Of a stretch of 64,000 nucleotides of DNA, positions 59,803-64,000 are shown in pieces. How positions within the stretch are numbered: the first letter of the stretch is position 1; the number at the start of each line of letters is the position of its first letter. This DNA comes from Deroplatys truncata (taxonomy: Eukaryota > Arthropoda > Insecta > Mantodea > Mantidae). The notes under the pieces are model-generated. The model was not told the DNA's origin, made no database searches, and saw only the letters and a list, made by a program, of their open reading frames with translations. The stretch lies in contig CM060987.1 of assembly GCA_030765065.1 (NCBI GenBank), forward strand, positions 72,736,557 to 72,800,556, given 5' to 3'. Position numbers and translations under genes: made by a program.

Positions 59803-62689
59803 CTACGAGAGGTAAGAACATTCCATTATAAAATATATACATGCTTGTTCGAAACAACAAGAAATTCGAAATAATGGAAATAAATATAAAGAAAAGACAA
59901 CGTACGATCATCAAGAACGATTAAATAGTGAGTTGTCAATATTAACCATATTAAACATATACAACAAATTAAGTTAGAAAATTTTAATGAGTATAAAACA
60001 TAATGTAGGGCTGAAAGAACTAATTTAGAAAATCAAATGGAATAAAATTGGACTGAAATAGAAAACAAAATGGACAAAAACGGCATAGAATGTAGGACTG
60101 AAATGGTTAATTAACAAACAAGATTGAATAAAGTGAATTAGGAGAGCATCGTAAACTACTCATCATAGAGATAGAAGACTACTTAAAATGAATTGCGTGT
60201 GATATAGTAAAGACGAGTTTTTGAAGAACAAGGCCTTGGTTTGGATAACTTTGACATTAACAGCACGAAACTAGGGTTTATCTGAATTTATTTCTTAGGC
60301 CGATGCTGAAATCCACTTAAAGAAAACAAAATTCTTTCACAAAGAATTTCGGAGGCTGATTATTTCTTAAAATCCGTAAACGGATGCAAGTTATTAAACC
60401 TACAAATGTCGGATCAGAAATTATTACAATAACGAGCCATTTTCATTTCACTGACATTATAGACAAGAGTTGAAAACCGCTTTCGAAACAAAATGTACAA
60501 CATGGCAATATAAAGCAGAAAGGTGAACAGAACGCAAATACAATCTACCGACATAACGGGAATGACAACGAACGACGAAATATTAATACAGGATACAACA
60601 CAGAAACGAAAACACAAATAATAGGAGAAAAGGGGCACAAATAGTGACATACGGAAGAGAGAACGACGAGCACCTATGGAATGTCGGGCAAAGATACACA
60701 ACTCAATTTCCAGAAGATCCCAAAGGCATTAACACAACAATTCAAACAACAACCGAGGTTATGGACACGGAAACGGATACCAAAGGGTAAGACATGGTCA
60801 AATAAATCACATCAGATTTTGAAAAGAATATTTAGGAGATCGACAATCCCACAACTTTCACAATACTTGGCGATCAAATGGGAATTTCTGATATTCGCGG
60901 AACCTTAGATTCGTAAACACAGAGAAATGCAGGGAAATGAGTCGTAAACTAATGGAAAATATAGTAATTGATAATTGGTCACAGACACCAGATCTGTTAA
61001 TCAATGATACCAACATTACTACCCCGCCGGAAATCTTTTAAGCGATAAACTTGACACCCCACAAACTGATATTATGGAAAATTAAATACAAAGGAGTCTC
61101 TTAAATAACCGACGAAAACCCACAGAAACACACATTAAAACCACAGAAAATAAATAATAAATCCTCTCCAAATAATCCTTAGTATCTGGGATTAATAATA
61201 TCGAGTGATGACCGATACAGGGAAAATACGTAGAATATCACCAATTAAAGCTGAATATGTGACGGTCTGTGGCGTATATCGTACCAGGTAATGTTACATT
61301 TAAAATAAATTATTGGAAATTCGATTTCATTGCTTTAGTAGAGCCACACCTATATACCCAGTTACCCATAGGAAATGAGTCGTTATACAATTCACGATAT
61401 ATACTATGATTCGCATAAACTAACACATGCTGCATCAACGATAGGGTTACAGAAGAAAATAATAAAGTTAATTAGGAACACCAAAGTATAAAACGTCTAT
61501 AAATTAAATTAAGCCAAAAATATCGTTAGAAGATATTTTAGCCATAAACATTAAAACAATATTCAATTAGAAACCTGATTTTAGTAGTAAATATGTGCAT
61601 ATATTTAAAGTGGGTACACTTAACACACACAATGTGAAATAATGCATAGCATACTTGGAAATGGAATTATTGAGGTGTTAACAACAAAACAGTTAACTAT
61701 ATTATGCAAGGGAATCTCAGGATAACGAATGATGCAAGGAAAGTAACTTCTCATACACCACGTGGTCATTTCAGACCAAATGACTCTGATCTATTGTTAC
61801 TGAATGAAATAGTGGCAAATACTTTCCGAGTTTGGATTTGACATCTTCACTTAAGGGATGTGTAGACTTACTCCCGTATACTTTGCCATAAAATCATACA
61901 AGTAGAACAAATGACACAAATACTGTTACATTATGGGTTAAAACTAAAAATAATAACTTTTCATAATTATGATATTGAAATATTGTACTTAAGAGGATTT
62001 TCACACAAAATAAGATATCGTCAGTGTAATTCCTTGTAGGCCCTTTAACCAGGGTTATGTATCCAGGCAAGTGTGACCGTTACACAAATTCGCTTTTTTA
62101 CTGTTTATATACAATTCAAATTTGTTATAAGTTATTGTTTTCCATGGATATTTATTCGTATCCATAGTTTTGTTTATTATGAATCTCCTATCTGTGTATA
62201 CGTCTTAAACATAAAACTGCATTCAACCTAAATTAATAATAATTTAAAATTACGTCAGATCATCATGGCCCTTTAGGCATAAAACTTCGTCACTGTAATA
62301 AACGTTGCTTCCTATGCAAACAAGAAAATTATATACAACTTGTTCACGTTTTATTACTCTAAGGAAATTGAGAGTAACCGAGAGGAAGTGAAAATAATTT
62401 GATAGCGCTTAACTGCCATTTCTCATTGTGAAGGGACGTGTTAAGGACCTTCGCGATCGTTCCATCATCGCTACCAGGCACTTTAACAATAATGATAATC
62501 CATATATGCGTCTTTAGTATATGAGGGAATAATTTTTTGATTGATGGGATTAATTTGTACTTAACTAAACCAATAATATTAGTTTAAATATAATAAGAAA
62601 TTCCTATCACACAGATCTAGTGTTAAATTATTTTCAAAAAGAGATTGCGAATCCAGACTAAAACCATTTGAGACATATCTATACCAAAA
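59803..62689. other. Unassigned AT-rich sequence
   Basis: Between about 60480 and 61200 the forward strand is rich in A and C and poor in T, with loosely open frames (for example 60681-60908, and about 60900-61200 with stops). It may be a very decayed element, but I recognise no domain. Confidence 0.4.
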
Positions 62690-63000
62690 ATTCTTATAAG
62701 CTGCTCCACTCGCTGTTCTATAAACTTATCTTACAAAGGCTTATTATTCCAGCTGTTTCTTGTCAATTCAGAAACTTTCAATTCAAATTTTTACATTTTG
62801 TTGTACGATACCGTAGGTAAAGCAATAGTGAAGCTTTTGATGAACGTGTCACTATGTGATGGCTTTAGAATTCCATGCTCTTTGAATGACTACGAGAAAA
62901 AAAAAGAAAAATGAATAACGACTTCCCATTTGAGAAAAGTATAAGTATTTGAAAACTCAACCAATAGCAAGGAATTCTCCGAAATGCTTAACTTGCGACA
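62690..63000 (+). repeat. Old RepA fragment, forward
   Basis: CTTATCTTACAAAGGCTTATT, GAATTCCATGCTCTTTGAATG and AATGAATAACGACTTCCCAT match the first half of the family, closest to the old copy at 24.0-24.8 kb. Confidence 0.65.
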
Positions 63001-63502
63001 GTATTCTTTGTTAAGTTCCACGTTTGGGAGCCAATTTGCGACGGTATTAGTGTTTGAAAGAATGCTACTGTTTATTTGCCGCACGTATAAAAGACAATTT
63101 GTCGCGGTCACTTCGTGTTATCTTTTACTGAGCGCCTATTATTGTATTTAATTTTTTTGGTTCACTGTCCTCCGGCTAGCTATGATCCCTCGGTCAAGCA
63201 CTTATCTTATACAGGTGTGTAAACGGAAAGGAGTTTTTATACAAAGATAACACTGATAAAAGAATTTGTTTTATACTTTTATTGTCGTAACACATTATGC
63301 ACTTTCACATATTAATCTTGACACTCGCCAAACTGAAACTGTTATAATAACTTATTTACTGCACATTATTAATTCGCGTGCTTCAACTTTTTGTGTAATT
63401 AACTTTACGGCACTTGAGATTTTTTATAACTTTGCTATGCGTAACCTGCGAATCGATAAACTATGCTATGTATTCACCATGACTGTTTCTGTTGAACTCA
63501 GC

Positions 63503-63578
63503 GACGTGTAATGCACAAATGTTTCCGATGGACTGGAGCCGACGTGTAATGTACAAATGTTTCCGATGGACTGGAGGA
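63503..63578. repeat. 38-bp tandem duplication in the LTR-like element
   Basis: Two units begin GACGTGTAATGCACAAATGT or GACGTGTAATGTACAAATGT and end GACTGGAG plus two bases. They lie downstream of the TATA box in the element's own direction. Confidence 0.92.
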
Positions 63579-63589
63579 GTCTGACTCTG

Positions 63590-63609
63590 ACTGAGCCCTT
63601 TTTATACTC
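63590..63609 (-). promoter_or_regulatory. Candidate TATA box of the LTR-like element
   Basis: Read in reverse: TATAAAAAGGGCTCAGTCAG. TCAGT is the arthropod initiator consensus, but it is closer to the TATA box than the usual 25-30 bp. CAGTC also occurs further downstream. Promoter activity is inferred only. Confidence 0.4.
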
Positions 63610-63839
63610 CCACACCCCGATATGCCTAAAGATTATAACCGAGCTGCAATTGGTTAATAAAACGCGCCAACATTAGCGTCTATTTTTATATCCAATGAAA
63701 ATTACGAAAACATATACTCTAGGGAAAATGTTCCCGCAAATTCCTAAGAAAAACGCGCCAATATTACGTCATTTGCTCGTCTCTAATAATGGTAAACATC
63801 TCACCCCCTCGCTACATTATTGCACGCTATTATTGTCAG

Positions 63840-63876
63840 TTGTCGAGAAGTGGGCTATAAACCCACTTCTCGACAA
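63840..63876. repeat. Perfect 15-bp hairpin
   Basis: TTGTCGAGAAGTGGG (63840-63854) and CCCACTTCTCGACAA (63862-63876) are exact reverse complements around a 7-nt loop, CTATAAA. It lies in the upstream part of the second LTR-like copy. The other copy keeps at most one arm (AGAAGTGGG near 6407). Confidence 0.9.
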
Positions 63877-64000
63877 TGCTTACAATCATCAAACATCTCA
63901 AATCAATGTCACACAATAATGCATATTCACACTATAATCACTCTTTACATTTACATAATTTGTGACACAAATTACTGCGTCATATGCCCCACTAGAAACA

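Larger units (their letters stand above)
63096..64000 (-). mobile_element. LTR-like element, second copy, reverse
   Basis: It is homologous over its whole length to the 828-bp insertion at 6249-7076, in the opposite direction. Shared blocks in reverse: TAGACGCTAATGTTGGCGCG, CGAGGGGGTGAGATG, CTCCTTTCCGTTTACAC and ATAGCTAGCCGGAGGACAGT. It keeps a TATA box with a possible initiator, TATAAAAAGGGCTCAGTCAG (reverse, about 63590-63609), and AATAAA-type signals downstream near 63290. It carries no coding sequence. Its far end lies at or beyond the window edge, so completeness cannot be judged. Confidence 0.7.

Overview
This window looks like gene-poor, AT-rich nuclear DNA from an arthropod, most likely an insect. 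I found no intact host gene. The grounds are families typical of insect genomes: Tc1-like and mariner transposases, Jockey-like and RTE-like LINEs, several tRNA-derived SINEs, and CCTAA-type telomere-like motifs (insect telomeres are usually TTAGG). A hemimetabolous insect with a large genome, such as a cockroach, is only a guess. Every open reading frame that I can recognise belongs to a decayed transposable element. The other short frames look like chance ORFs in AT-rich or repetitive DNA.

Layout. 1-2.2 kb: two copies of a non-coding, MITE-like repeat with an internal CA/GT microsatellite (called RepA here), arranged head to head. 3.7 kb: a reverse-strand tRNA-derived SINE (SINE-A) with a perfect target-site duplication. 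5.5-7.8 kb: a Tc1-like transposase pseudogene split by an 828-bp LTR-like insertion, whose second copy closes the window at 63.1-64.0 kb. 8.2 and 11.7-12.8 kb: pseudogenes of IS630/Tc1-type transposases. 15.8-19.7 kb: three SINE-A copies. 19.8-23.5 kb: a Jockey-like LINE on the reverse strand, with a degenerate mariner inserted in it and a SINE-A at its 3' side. 23.5-24.8 kb: old RepA copies. 24.9-25.5 kb: the 3' end of another LINE, abutting a 3.6-kb satellite of 68-bp monomers (25.5-29.1 kb). 34.3-38.4 kb: a RepA cluster, part of which lies inside an array of telomere-like 53-bp units. 42 kb: an inverted repeat enclosing a hammerhead-ribozyme-like core. 43-45.3 kb: an RTE-like LINE fragment followed by two minisatellites. 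46.7, 48.3, 50.2 and 57.3-58.1 kb: LINE fragments, a deletion-derived mariner and a full-length RepA.

The elements form a nested record of insertions rather than a pathway. SINE-A copies carry 10-13 bp target duplications, as expected for copying by LINE machinery. The mariner and the LTR-like element each interrupt an older reading frame that reads on across the join when the insert and one target copy are ignored. The most notable structures are the satellite with higher-order organisation, the LTR-like pair, the microsatellite-carrying RepA family, the telomere-like array and the ribozyme-like inverted repeat. All identifications come from reading the sequence and from general knowledge of these families. 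No database search was possible.
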